This document shows, piece after piece, positions 52,563 through 60,645 of a stretch of 64,000 nucleotides of DNA. Made by a program: the position numbers and the translations under genes. Source of the stretch: Pollutimonas sp035515055 (lineage in GTDB: Bacteria; Pseudomonadota; Gammaproteobacteria; Burkholderiales; Burkholderiaceae_B). A model generated the notes under the pieces. It was not told the origin of the DNA and searched no databases. It saw only the letters and a list, made by a program, of their open reading frames with translations. Each line of letters begins with the position of its first letter. The stretch's first letter is position 1. Location of the stretch: contig DATJBV010000045.1 in assembly GCA_035515055.1 (NCBI GenBank), forward strand, positions 1-64,000, written 5' to 3'.

Positions 52563-53768
52563 ATGAAACCGGGCACGCTAGTCACCGCGTTAGGCATCGG
52601 GCAAATATGTTCATGGGGCTCACTTTACTATAGCTTCCCCCTGATCGCCGAGGCCATGGGCGCCGAGTACGGCTGGTCGAAAACCGACTTGTATGGCGCG
52701 GCGACAGTCGGACTCATACTGGCAGCCGTTGCGGCTTATCCCGTGGGCGTCGCCGTCGATCGAGGTTATGGCCGATGGGTAATGGGCGTGTCGTCGGTAA
52801 CCGCCGGCGCCTTGTTCATCTTATGGTCCAACGTCAGCAGCATTCTTGCGTTTTACCTGATTACCGCCGGGATCGGGGCTTTACACGCAGCGACCTTGTA
52901 CGAACCCGCCTTTGCCGTCGTTGCCAGGCGGGTCGGCCCTTTGCGCTCACGCCGGGAAATCACGAACATCACCCTGTGGGGCGGTTTCGCCAGCACCGTC
53001 TTCATACCGCTGGTTCAGTGGCTGCTCGATGGGTGGGGATGGCGCGATGCGCTAGTTGTTCTGGGCGTGGTGAACATCGGCATCTGCGGCGGTGTCTACT
53101 TTGGCTTCATCCGTCCGCGGCACGACACCATTTCCCAGGACAAGACCGCCGCCAGAGGCCAGATTGCCCGGGACAGGCAGGCCGTACGCGATACGCTGCG
53201 CTTGCCTGTGTTCTGGACGTTGTTCCTCTCTCTGACAGTGTACGCCGCGATGTTCTCGGCCTTTACCTTCCACATGTACCCACTGCTTATAGAGCGTGGT
53301 CTTGACACGGCGTCTGTCGTCCATGCCATCGCCCTGATCGGACCGGCCCAGGTGGCGGGACGAGTCGCCATCGGGATGTTTGCGGCCAACGCATCCATGC
53401 GAGCGATCGGCTCCGTGATGGTGGCCAGTTTTCCCATCACCTTTAGTGCCTTGGCTTTGGTGGGTCCCGCCTACTGGCCGGTCGCCTTCATCTGCGTGGC
53501 CTACGGCGCCGCCAATGGGATCTTCACGATCGTCCGCAGCCTAGTCGTGCCGGAAATGCTTAGCCCGCACGCTTATGGAGCCATCAACGGCCTGCTGACC
53601 ATCCCCGCCACCCTTGCCAGGGCCGCGGCGCCGCTCGCCGCCGCCATGCTCTGGTCCGTCGCCGCATCCTATGACAGTGTGCTGGGCGCTATCGTTTTAT
53701 GCGCACTGATTCTTGCGGCGTCGTTCTGGCTGGCCACCTGGTTAAGCCGCCGCCCACGCAGGGCATGA
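52563..53768 (+). CDS. MFS transporter
   Basis: A 401-residue major facilitator with twelve predicted membrane helices and a central cytoplasmic loop (about 190-215, rich in R, D and A). The start LVTALGIGQICSWGSLYYSF and the GVAVDRGYGRW loop near residue 70 fit the MFS A-motif region of the monocarboxylate/oxalate-formate-like group. The substrate cannot be read. It stands alone between arfB and the sorbosone dehydrogenase-like gene, 51 bases before the latter. Confidence 0.88.
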   Translation: MKPGTLVTALGIGQICSWGSLYYSFPLIAEAMGAEYGWSKTDLYGAATVGLILAAVAAYPVGVAVDRGYGRWVMGVSSVTAGALFILWSNVSSILAFYLITAGIGALHAATLYEPAFAVVARRVGPLRSRREITNITLWGGFASTVFIPLVQWLLDGWGWRDALVVLGVVNIGICGGVYFGFIRPRHDTISQDKTAARGQIARDRQAVRDTLRLPVFWTLFLSLTVYAAMFSAFTFHMYPLLIERGLDTASVVHAIALIGPAQVAGRVAIGMFAANASMRAIGSVMVASFPITFSALALVGPAYWPVAFICVAYGAANGIFTIVRSLVVPEMLSPHAYGAINGLLTIPATLARAAAPLAAAMLWSVAASYDSVLGAIVLCALILAASFWLATWLSRRPRRA

Positions 53769-53819
53769 ACGGTCGGCACATCGATTGCTGCCCCGGCATC
53801 ATGGATCGGAGGGCCTGCC

Positions 53820-55142
53820 ATGTGTCATCGTTTCTTATGTTGCGGTGTAGTGGTATTGGGCCTAGCCGGTTGCGGAGAAATAGCCAAATTACCCGAGCAG
53901 CAAGGTTATGGTTCCAACCCGACGCTGCCTGAGCCGGTCTCGAGTCTTATCCCGACGCTGAATATTGCACCGGCCAAAGGTTGGCCGGACGGCGGGAAAC
54001 CTATTGCCGCTCAGGGCCTGACCGTCCAGGCCTTCGCCGTGGGACTGGATCATCCGCGGTGGATGTTCGTTCTTCCGAACGGCGATGTGCTGGTATCGGA
54101 AACGAGCGCACCGCCCAAACCTGGCGGGCGCAAGGGCTTCAAGGGTTGGGTTATGGGGCGTGTCTTGAAACGCGCCGGGTCCGCGGTGCCGAGCGCCAAC
54201 CGCATCACCTTGTTGCGCGATGAGGATGGCGATGGCGTTGCCGAAACTCGCTCCGCCTTTCTGGAGAACCTTAACTCACCCTTCGGCATGGCGTTGGTAG
54301 GCAACGATCTGTATGTGGCGAATACAGATGCTTTATTGCGCTTTCCGTACCGGTCGGGGACGATGAAGGTTACCGAGCGAGGCAGTAAAGTGGCCGATCT
54401 TCCCGCAGGCCCCATCAACCATCATTGGACCAAGAACGTTATCGCCAGCCGCGACGGTACGCGGTTATACGTTACAGTCGGGTCCAATAGCAATGTTGGC
54501 GAAAATGGCATGGAAAATGAAGTCCACCGTGCCGCCATCCTCGAAGTCGACCCGAAAAATGGCAGTACGCGGCTGTTCGCGTCGGGACTGCGCAACCCCA
54601 ACGGCCTGGGGTGGGAGCCGAAGACCGGCGTATTGTGGGTTGCGGTGAACGAGCGCGACGAGATAGGCAGCGACCTTGTCCCCGATTACATGACCTCGGT
54701 CAGGGAAGGGGGCTTCTATGGTTGGCCATACAGCTATTACGGTGATCACATCGACGTCCGCGTGCATCCGCCACGGCCGGATCTGGTTGCGCAAGCTATC
54801 AAGCCCGACTATGCATTAGGCAGCCATACCGCCTCGTTGGGCCTCAGTTTTTACACAGGGAACTCGTTGCCCGAACGCTATGCCGGTGGCGTATTTATAG
54901 GCCAGCATGGTTCCTGGAACCGCAATCCGCCCAGCGGATACAGAGTGATATTCGTTCCTTTCAAGGATGGTAGGCCGTCAGGCGTGCCACAAAACGTCTT
55001 GACCGGATTCATGAATGAAGAAGGCGAGGCGCAAGGGCGCCCAGTGGGCGTCGCTGTCGATAAATCGGGCGCGCTGCTCGTCGCCGACGACGTTGGCAAT
55101 ACCGTCTGGCGTATTGCGGCGACGAGCGCGTCCGGGAGATAA
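53820..55142 (+). CDS. Sorbosone dehydrogenase-like PQQ beta-propeller lipoprotein
   Basis: A 440-residue predicted lipoprotein (lipobox LAGC, Cys about 17) with a six-bladed beta-propeller of the soluble glucose/L-sorbosone dehydrogenase family. Family features: LDHPRWMFVLPNGDVLVSET near residue 80, GPINHHWTKNVIASRDGTRLYVTVGSNSN around 200 (split), ASGLRNPNGLGWEP near 255, and QHGSWNRNPPSGYRVIFVPF near 360. Such enzymes oxidise aldose sugars with PQQ in the periplasm. No PQQ synthesis genes are in the window. It converges on arsB with a 14-base gap. Confidence 0.87.
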   Translation: MCHRFLCCGVVVLGLAGCGEIAKLPEQQGYGSNPTLPEPVSSLIPTLNIAPAKGWPDGGKPIAAQGLTVQAFAVGLDHPRWMFVLPNGDVLVSETSAPPKPGGRKGFKGWVMGRVLKRAGSAVPSANRITLLRDEDGDGVAETRSAFLENLNSPFGMALVGNDLYVANTDALLRFPYRSGTMKVTERGSKVADLPAGPINHHWTKNVIASRDGTRLYVTVGSNSNVGENGMENEVHRAAILEVDPKNGSTRLFASGLRNPNGLGWEPKTGVLWVAVNERDEIGSDLVPDYMTSVREGGFYGWPYSYYGDHIDVRVHPPRPDLVAQAIKPDYALGSHTASLGLSFYTGNSLPERYAGGVFIGQHGSWNRNPPSGYRVIFVPFKDGRPSGVPQNVLTGFMNEEGEAQGRPVGVAVDKSGALLVADDVGNTVWRIAATSASGR

Positions 55143-55156
55143 AGGACTTTGCTACC

Positions 55157-56443
55157 TCAGGTCGATTGGAGGCGTATGACAAGCGCGGCAAGCGTCACCA
55201 GCAGGACGGGCAAGGTCAAGACAATGCCGACGCGGAAATAATAGCCCCACGTGATGGTCATGCCCTTGCGAGCCAGGACGTGCAGCCAAAGCAGGGTGGC
55301 CAGGCTGCCGATAGGCGTGATCTTCGGACCCAGATCGCTGCCGATGACGTTCGCGTAGATCATGGCCTCGCGGACAGCGCCCGTTGCCTGACTGGCCTCA
55401 ATGGAAAGAGCGCCTATGAGTACCGTGGGCATGTTGTTCATGACCGATGACAGCAAAGCAGTCAATAGCCCGGTACCAACGGCCGCCGCCCACGTCCCCC
55501 GATCGGCGAAGGCGTTCAGTATGTCTCCGATAGTCTCGGTCAATCCGGCGTTGCGCAGTCCGTAGACGACCAGGTACATGCCAAGGGAAAAAATCACGAT
55601 GGCCCACGGCGCTTCGCGTATTACCTTGCGTGTACTGATCACATGTCCGTGCGCCGCAACCGCCAGCAGGATCAACGCGCCCAACGCGGCGATGGCGCTT
55701 ACAGGAATGCCGTAGCCTTCCAGTGTGAAGAAGCTGAGCAGCAGCAGTGAAAGTACGATCCACCCGGCTCGAAATGTGGGCAGGTCGCGTATGGCTTGAC
55801 TGGGCGGCTTAAGTTGATTCAGATCGTACCGGGCGGGGATATCGCGACGGAAGTAGAGAAACAGTACCGTTAATGTGGCAGCGACCGATGCCAGATTGAC
55901 CGGCACCATGACGGACGCATATCGGGAAAAGCTGATGTTGAAGAAATCGGCGGAGACGATGTTGACCAAGTTGGACACGACGAAAGGCAGGCTGGCCGTA
56001 TCCGCGACAAAGCCGGCCGCCATGACGAAAGCGAGCGTGGCCGCGGGACTGAATCCCAATGCCAAAAGCATGGCCATGACGATAGGCGTAAGAATCAAGG
56101 CGGCGCCGTCATTGGCGAAAAATGCCGACACAGCGGCGCCCAGCAATATAATCAGCGCAAACAAAAGGCGGCCGTTGCCGCCTCCCCATCGCCCGACATG
56201 CAGCGCCGCCCACTCGAAGAACCCCGCCTCGTCGAGCAACAGGCTGATGATGATGATGGCTACGAATGTGGCGGTGGCGTTCCAGACGATATTCCAGACA
56301 ACGGGTATGTCGCCCAGACTGACCACGCCCGACATAAGCGCAAGCACGGCGCCCAGCGACGCGCTCCAGCCAATATTCAAACCGCGCGGCTGCCAAATGA
56401 CCAGCACGATCGTAACTAGGAAAATAAGCAGTGCGGCGAGCAA
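55157..56443 (-). CDS. arsB: Arsenite efflux permease ArsB
   Basis: ArsB exports arsenite across the inner membrane. I choose a TTG start at 56443. It has an AGAGAGA ribosome binding site 6 bases upstream, gives 428 residues (the family's usual 429), and starts with the expected LLAALLIFLVTIVLVIWQPR. The open frame runs on through arsC in another frame, but that part does not look like ArsB. About twelve membrane helices; family motifs include SAFFANDGAALILTPIVMAM and VMNNMPTVLIGALSIEAS. It follows the arsC stop by 2 bases. Confidence 0.94.
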   Translation of the reverse strand: MLAALLIFLVTIVLVIWQPRGLNIGWSASLGAVLALMSGVVSLGDIPVVWNIVWNATATFVAIIIISLLLDEAGFFEWAALHVGRWGGGNGRLLFALIILLGAAVSAFFANDGAALILTPIVMAMLLALGFSPAATLAFVMAAGFVADTASLPFVVSNLVNIVSADFFNISFSRYASVMVPVNLASVAATLTVLFLYFRRDIPARYDLNQLKPPSQAIRDLPTFRAGWIVLSLLLLSFFTLEGYGIPVSAIAALGALILLAVAAHGHVISTRKVIREAPWAIVIFSLGMYLVVYGLRNAGLTETIGDILNAFADRGTWAAAVGTGLLTALLSSVMNNMPTVLIGALSIEASQATGAVREAMIYANVIGSDLGPKITPIGSLATLLWLHVLARKGMTITWGYYFRVGIVLTLPVLLVTLAALVIRLQST

Positions 56444-56445
56444 GA

Positions 56446-56988
56446 TCAGTCTCTCTTGGTAATGGACGAGGAAAGCGAGGAAGGCAACGTATCGGCATGA
56501 CTGCCGATTGCCTTGAGCTCGCGGTGTATTGCCATGCGGTCGAGCGTGGCCAGCGGCAAGTTGGCCAGCAACTTGACCCTGTTCGCGATCTGCCGAAAGA
56601 CTTTGTCGAAGGCGGCGCGCTTTTGCTCGTCCGTGCCAGTTGCCGATGCCGGATCCTCGAAGCCCCAGTGAGCGGTCATCGGTTGGCCTGGCCACAAGGG
56701 GCACGCTTCGCCCGCCGCGCTATCGCACAGCGTAATAATGAAATCCATTTGCGGAGCATCGGGAGCGGCAAATTCGTCCCAGCTCTTGCTCCTTACGTCG
56801 TCCAGGGATATTTTCGCGGCCGTCAGCACATCGAGCGTATAAGGGTTCACATGTCCGCTGGGTCGGCTGCCGGCGCTATATGCCTTGAAGCGACCTTGCC
56901 CCAAGGTATTTAGCAGCGCCTCGGCCATGATGCTGCGTGCAGAGTTGCCCGTGCACAAGAAGAGGGTGTTGTAGATATTTTCCGGCAT
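56446..56988 (-). CDS. arsC: Arsenate reductase ArsC (low-MW phosphatase type)
   Basis: A 180-residue arsenate reductase. The catalytic P-loop LCTGNSARSIMAEAL contains C-x5-R with Cys12. Further cysteines in ITLCDSAAGEACPLWPG near residue 88-95 form the relay disulfide of thioredoxin-linked enzymes. Residues beyond about 145 are an extra tail with Ser repeats (TLPSSLSSSITKRD). It makes arsenite for export by ArsB, coded directly downstream. No arsR is adjacent, but a dyad lies in the promoter region. Confidence 0.93.
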   Translation of the reverse strand: MPENIYNTLFLCTGNSARSIMAEALLNTLGQGRFKAYSAGSRPSGHVNPYTLDVLTAAKISLDDVRSKSWDEFAAPDAPQMDFIITLCDSAAGEACPLWPGQPMTAHWGFEDPASATGTDEQKRAAFDKVFRQIANRVKLLANLPLATLDRMAIHRELKAIGSHADTLPSSLSSSITKRD

Positions 56989-57036
56989 GGTGATGACGTC
57001 CAGGTGGCGTAGTACTGATATTCAACAGATCTATAT

Positions 57037-57052
57037 TTCGAGAATCATCGAA
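57037..57052. promoter_or_regulatory. Dyad in the arsC promoter region
   Basis: TTCGA-N6-TCGAA, a perfect 5-base inverted repeat within AT-rich sequence 49 bases upstream of the arsC ATG. Its form is like operators bound by ArsR-family repressors. No ArsR gene is present in the window, so the regulator would be elsewhere. Short arms keep the confidence modest. Confidence 0.4.
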
Positions 57053-57074
57053 TTATGCCGTATTTTTGTGACGA

Positions 57075-58004
57075 TTACATGTCACAGGCGGCCAACGCCC
57101 TGATATTCTGGGCGCGAGTATGGTCGATCAGGTAGTCCAGAAAAACCCGTGAGCGCTGCGGAATGAACTTACGGCTTGGAAGGGCGGCGTACATTCCCAG
57201 GCGGCCGGTGATCCACGGATTCAATACTCTGGATAGCTCGCCGCGCGAAAGGTAGGACGCGACTATGTCGATCGATACCGAGGTGATGCCGGCCCCATCG
57301 AGGGCGGCGCGCAGCAGTGTATCGGTATGATTGGCGGCAATCACGGGTGCAATATCGACGTCGACGGCTTGCTCTGGACGCTCCTTGCACCATATGCGCC
57401 AGGGGCGAGGCGTCCCATCCTGGTGCTTGAGGCGCAGGCATTCGTGTTGAGGCAGGTCTTGCGGTTGCATGGGAAGGCCGCGCCGTTTTATATAGGCCGG
57501 CGAAGCGACGAGAATGACTTCGGATTCAATCACTTTGCGCGCAATGACGTTGGCATCGAAACGGGCATCCGTCCCCAGCAGCGTGACGTCAAAGTCTTCG
57601 ATCGGCGGATGCTTGTATACGTCTACATCGATATTGAGCTGAATATTCGGATAAAGCTCGCGAAAGCCCGATAGCAGGGGAGCGACCACATAGGTTGCCA
57701 GTACGGGTTGGGTATGAACGCGCAATTGGCCGGCAAGCTCGTTTGTATGAGCGTTGGCCACTGCCTCGGCCTCTTCGACGTCCTGCAATATTCGCCGCAC
57801 ATGGCTCAGGTAAGCGGCACCCGCTTCAGTCAGCGATACCCGTCGTGTCGTGCGCTGAAACAGCCGGGTGCCCAAGTGCTTTTCGAGTTCGGCGATTAAT
57901 CGGGTCACGACAGGAGGGGATAGGGCCAGGGCGCGCGCCGCAGCGGCAAAGCCACCGGTGTCCGCCACCCGCTCGAATACCTGCATTGATAGTAATCGGT
58001 CCAT
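57075..58004 (-). CDS. LysR-type transcriptional regulator
   Basis: A 309-residue LysR regulator. The N-terminal helix-turn-helix is clear (MDRLLSMQVFERVADTGGFA, then ALALSPPVVTRLIAELEKHLG). It is followed by the periplasmic-binding-like effector domain (about 90-300). Divergent from the pirin gene with a 144-base gap, so pirin is the likely target. In that gap ATATTCA (58042-58048) and TGAATAT (58089-58095) form a widely spaced inverted pair. The inducer is unknown. Confidence 0.92.
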   Translation of the reverse strand: MDRLLSMQVFERVADTGGFAAAARALALSPPVVTRLIAELEKHLGTRLFQRTTRRVSLTEAGAAYLSHVRRILQDVEEAEAVANAHTNELAGQLRVHTQPVLATYVVAPLLSGFRELYPNIQLNIDVDVYKHPPIEDFDVTLLGTDARFDANVIARKVIESEVILVASPAYIKRRGLPMQPQDLPQHECLRLKHQDGTPRPWRIWCKERPEQAVDVDIAPVIAANHTDTLLRAALDGAGITSVSIDIVASYLSRGELSRVLNPWITGRLGMYAALPSRKFIPQRSRVFLDYLIDHTRAQNIRALAACDM

Positions 58005-58148
58005 GGAGGGCCTCGCTATGGAACAGAACGTGCATTATTTCATATTCAACAACAGTACGTTCTTATTCCGGTTGTTTATTGCCCGTCATGAATATTCTAA
58101 AGTCTTTACATCGACAATTCATCATACAGACGAACGCAAGGAGCGGAG

Positions 58149-58877
58149 ATGATCACACTACGCAAATCAGAAGAACGCGGCCGTTCCGCCCACGGGGGAT
58201 GGCTGCAAAGCGCGCACAGTTTCTCATTCGGAGATTACTTCGATCTTCGGCACCAGGGTCACGGCAATCTCCTCGTCATCAATGACGACACCGTGGCGCC
58301 GGGGAAAGGCTTCGGGTCCCACGGTCACCGGGACATGGAAATTGTGAGCTACGTCCTCGAAGGCGAACTCGCACACAAGGACAGTATGGGCAACGGCGGG
58401 GCAGGGGCGGCCAACAGCGGTATCGTAAGACCGGGCGATGTCCAGCGCATGAGCGCGGGCACGGGCGTGGTCCACAGCGAATTCAATAATTTGACCGACA
58501 AGGCCACCCACTTTCTACAAATATGGATCAAGCCTAAATTCAAGGGCGTTGCTCCCGGATATGAGCAGAAGCACTATCCCGCTGAACTGCGCCGCGGTCG
58601 GCTGGTGACCATCGTTTCCCCTACGGGCGCCGATGGTTCGGTGAGCATGAATGCCGACGCGTCGATCGAAGCGGGCTTGTTCGACGGGCAAGAGTCCTGC
58701 ACCAAACCGCTGGATATAGACCGCCTGGCTTACGTGCACCTTGCGCGCGGCGAGGCGACAGTCAACGGCCATCCGCTTAGCGGTGGCGATGGCGTGCTTC
58801 TTGATGGAGAACCGGAGTTAAGGCTGGAACACGGCAAAGGCGCCGAGGTCCTGGTATTCGACCTGGGCCGTAACTGA
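58149..58877 (+). CDS. Pirin family bicupin
   Basis: A 242-residue pirin with two cupin domains. Metal ligands of the N-terminal cupin are visible: the two His of FGSHGHRDMEIVSYVLEGEL, then His and Glu in AGTGVVHSEFN. The second cupin (about 130-240) lacks them, as usual. Bacterial pirins bind iron and some act as quercetin dioxygenases or affect pyruvate metabolism. The function here is unknown; control by the divergent LysR regulator is inferred. Ribosome binding site AAGGAGCGG, starting 14 bases before the ATG, is strong. Confidence 0.92.
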   Translation: MITLRKSEERGRSAHGGWLQSAHSFSFGDYFDLRHQGHGNLLVINDDTVAPGKGFGSHGHRDMEIVSYVLEGELAHKDSMGNGGAGAANSGIVRPGDVQRMSAGTGVVHSEFNNLTDKATHFLQIWIKPKFKGVAPGYEQKHYPAELRRGRLVTIVSPTGADGSVSMNADASIEAGLFDGQESCTKPLDIDRLAYVHLARGEATVNGHPLSGGDGVLLDGEPELRLEHGKGAEVLVFDLGRN

Positions 58878-59010
58878 TTTCGTGATCGTCGCGCTGCGGT
58901 AAGCCAGGTTAGATGCGTCTTTCTTATTACTAAAAGTCATAAGCTATGAATAAAACGTGGTTTAGAATAATATACACTACGGCATTCTGGTTTTCCCTAA
59001 TACACCACCG
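58878..59010 (+). promoter_or_regulatory. AT-rich promoter region of the sulfur-transport operon
   Basis: Between pirin and the YeeE/YedE gene lies a distinctly AT-rich stretch (58920-58985). It contains the dyad CTTAT (58923-58927) / ATAAG (58939-58943) and overlapping -10-like hexamers TAGAAT (58963-58968) and TAATAT (58968-58973). I cannot find a matching strong -35, so an activator may be needed. Which regulator acts here is unknown. Confidence 0.4.
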
Positions 59011-60234
59011 ATGTCTTCTACTGCGACCACTGCGACACCCATCCCAGTCACCCTGCCAGCGATACGATGGCTTCCACTTCTCATCGCCTTCACGTTGCTT
59101 GCGGTTGGCACACAATTTCTGTTCAAGAACGTTAGTACGGAGCAGTCGTTGCTGTGGATCGTCGGCGCACTTCTCGGCATCACGCTCTATCAGGCCTCTT
59201 TCGGTTTCACGTACGCTTGGCGCGTCTTCGTCTCCGATCGGCAAGCGGCCGGCATTCGTGCCCAAATGCTGATGCTGGCCGTCGGCGTGATTCTTTTCTT
59301 CCCGTTTCTGGACGCCGGAACGCTCGGCGGTAATCCCGTAAGTGGTCTCACCGCTCCGCTGGGTGTATCACTGGTCGTCGGTGCCTTCCTTTTTGGCGTC
59401 GGCATGCAGATGGGCGGAGGCTGCGCCTCGGGAACTCTCTACACGGTGGGGGGCGGAAGTACGCGGATGGTGATCACGCTCTTTTTCTTCATTGTCGGGT
59501 CCGTACTCGCAACCGCCCATTTTGACTGGTGGATGGCCTTACCCAGCGTAGGTCCGGTCATACTCCTCGACGTATGGGGGCTATGGCCAACTTTAGTCGC
59601 TAATCTGGCCGTGTTCGCCTTCATCGCCCACGGCGCCACGCGTCTCGAGCGCCGAAAACACGGCAAACTGGTGTCGTTTGCGTCGCGGACGAACCAACCC
59701 GCATCGCTCCTGCGCGGCCCTTGGCCTCTCATCTGGGGCGGCCTTGCCCTGGTGATTCTCAATTTCCTTACCTTGTGGCTTTCAGGCAGACCGTGGGGCA
59801 TTACTTCGGCCCTGGCCCTTTGGGGCGCGAAAGGTTTGGCAGCCCTTGGCGTCGACGTTGCCTCGTGGGGATATTGGAGTGTCCGGCTGGACAGCCTCGA
59901 AGCGCCTATCAGCGAAGACGTGACGTCGGTAATGAACATCGGGATTGTGCTTGGCGCGCTTGCGGCCGCATCGTGGGCCGGAAAGTTCGCGCCGGTATGG
60001 CGTATTCCATTGCGCTCCTTGCTCGCCGCCGTGGGGGGAGGGTTGTTGCTCGGCTATGGCTCCCGCCTTGCGTTTGGCTGCAATATTGGCGCGTACTTCA
60101 GCGGTATTTTGTCTGGCAGCCTTCACGCCTGGCTGTGGCTCCCCGCTGCCTTTGCGGGTAGCGCCCTCGGTGTTCGGTTGCGTCCTCTGTTCGGCCTGGC
60201 GGTAGAAAAAATACCCGCGAATCGAGGCTGCTGA
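59011..60234 (+). CDS. YeeE/YedE family sulfur-compound transporter
   Basis: A 407-residue inner-membrane protein with roughly ten helices, from the family that includes the thiosulfate channel TsuA. Two conserved cysteine motifs, one in each half, are present: MGGGCASGTLYTVGGGSTRM near residue 137 and LAFGCNIGAYFSGILSGSLH near 355. In TsuA such cysteines pass thiosulfate through the membrane by brief S-S contacts. It is followed by an exported small protein and an exported rhodanese, and no TusA/YeeD partner gene is present. I infer import of thiosulfate or another sulfane sulfur. Confidence 0.9.
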   Translation: MSSTATTATPIPVTLPAIRWLPLLIAFTLLAVGTQFLFKNVSTEQSLLWIVGALLGITLYQASFGFTYAWRVFVSDRQAAGIRAQMLMLAVGVILFFPFLDAGTLGGNPVSGLTAPLGVSLVVGAFLFGVGMQMGGGCASGTLYTVGGGSTRMVITLFFFIVGSVLATAHFDWWMALPSVGPVILLDVWGLWPTLVANLAVFAFIAHGATRLERRKHGKLVSFASRTNQPASLLRGPWPLIWGGLALVILNFLTLWLSGRPWGITSALALWGAKGLAALGVDVASWGYWSVRLDSLEAPISEDVTSVMNIGIVLGALAAASWAGKFAPVWRIPLRSLLAAVGGGLLLGYGSRLAFGCNIGAYFSGILSGSLHAWLWLPAAFAGSALGVRLRPLFGLAVEKIPANRGC

Positions 60235-60265
60235 GCTCGTTTTTACCTCATTAAGGAAAGCAATC

Positions 60266-60583
60266 ATGAATCGTCTGGTTAAGAAAGTGACCGTGGTATC
60301 GGCATTGGCCATGTCTTGTTCCTCCGTCTTCGCGGCTGAATCCCTCAATGCAAAAGTTGTTGGGGTAGAAGGACAAAAGGTCGCGCTCGAGACCGCCGGC
60401 GCGGTGCCGGCGTGGGTCAACGAGGGCGGGACTGTGCAAGCGCTGGGCTGGACCACCAAGGTCGTGGACGTTGATGGTTCGAAATTTGTCGTGGAACTGT
60501 CAAAGTCCAAAGCGTCGCGCGTAGCGGTCGACAGCGACGTCGTCGTGCGCGAAGTCACCAAACAACAAAAATTCGGTTGCTAA
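60266..60583 (+). CDS. Small exported protein with a C-terminal cysteine
   Basis: A 105-residue protein I do not recognise. Residues 1-24 are a signal peptide (VVSALAMSCSSVFA, then AES). The mature part is about 80 residues, with beta-strand-like alternation (ESLNAKVVGVEGQKVALETA, then GWTTKVVDVDGSKFVVELSK). It ends KQQKFGC, so the last residue is the only cysteine after signal cleavage. A single mobile C-terminal Cys is what sulfur carriers such as SoxY and DsrC use. It lies 31 bases after the YeeE/YedE gene with an AAGGAA ribosome binding site, and before the rhodanese. The carrier role is inferred. Confidence 0.8.
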   Translation: MNRLVKKVTVVSALAMSCSSVFAAESLNAKVVGVEGQKVALETAGAVPAWVNEGGTVQALGWTTKVVDVDGSKFVVELSKSKASRVAVDSDVVVREVTKQQKFGC

Positions 60584-60645
60584 GGGGCAAGACGCCTACG
60601 GAGCAGTCAGTGTATTCATTTCATCCAGGAGCAGCAGCACGCATC

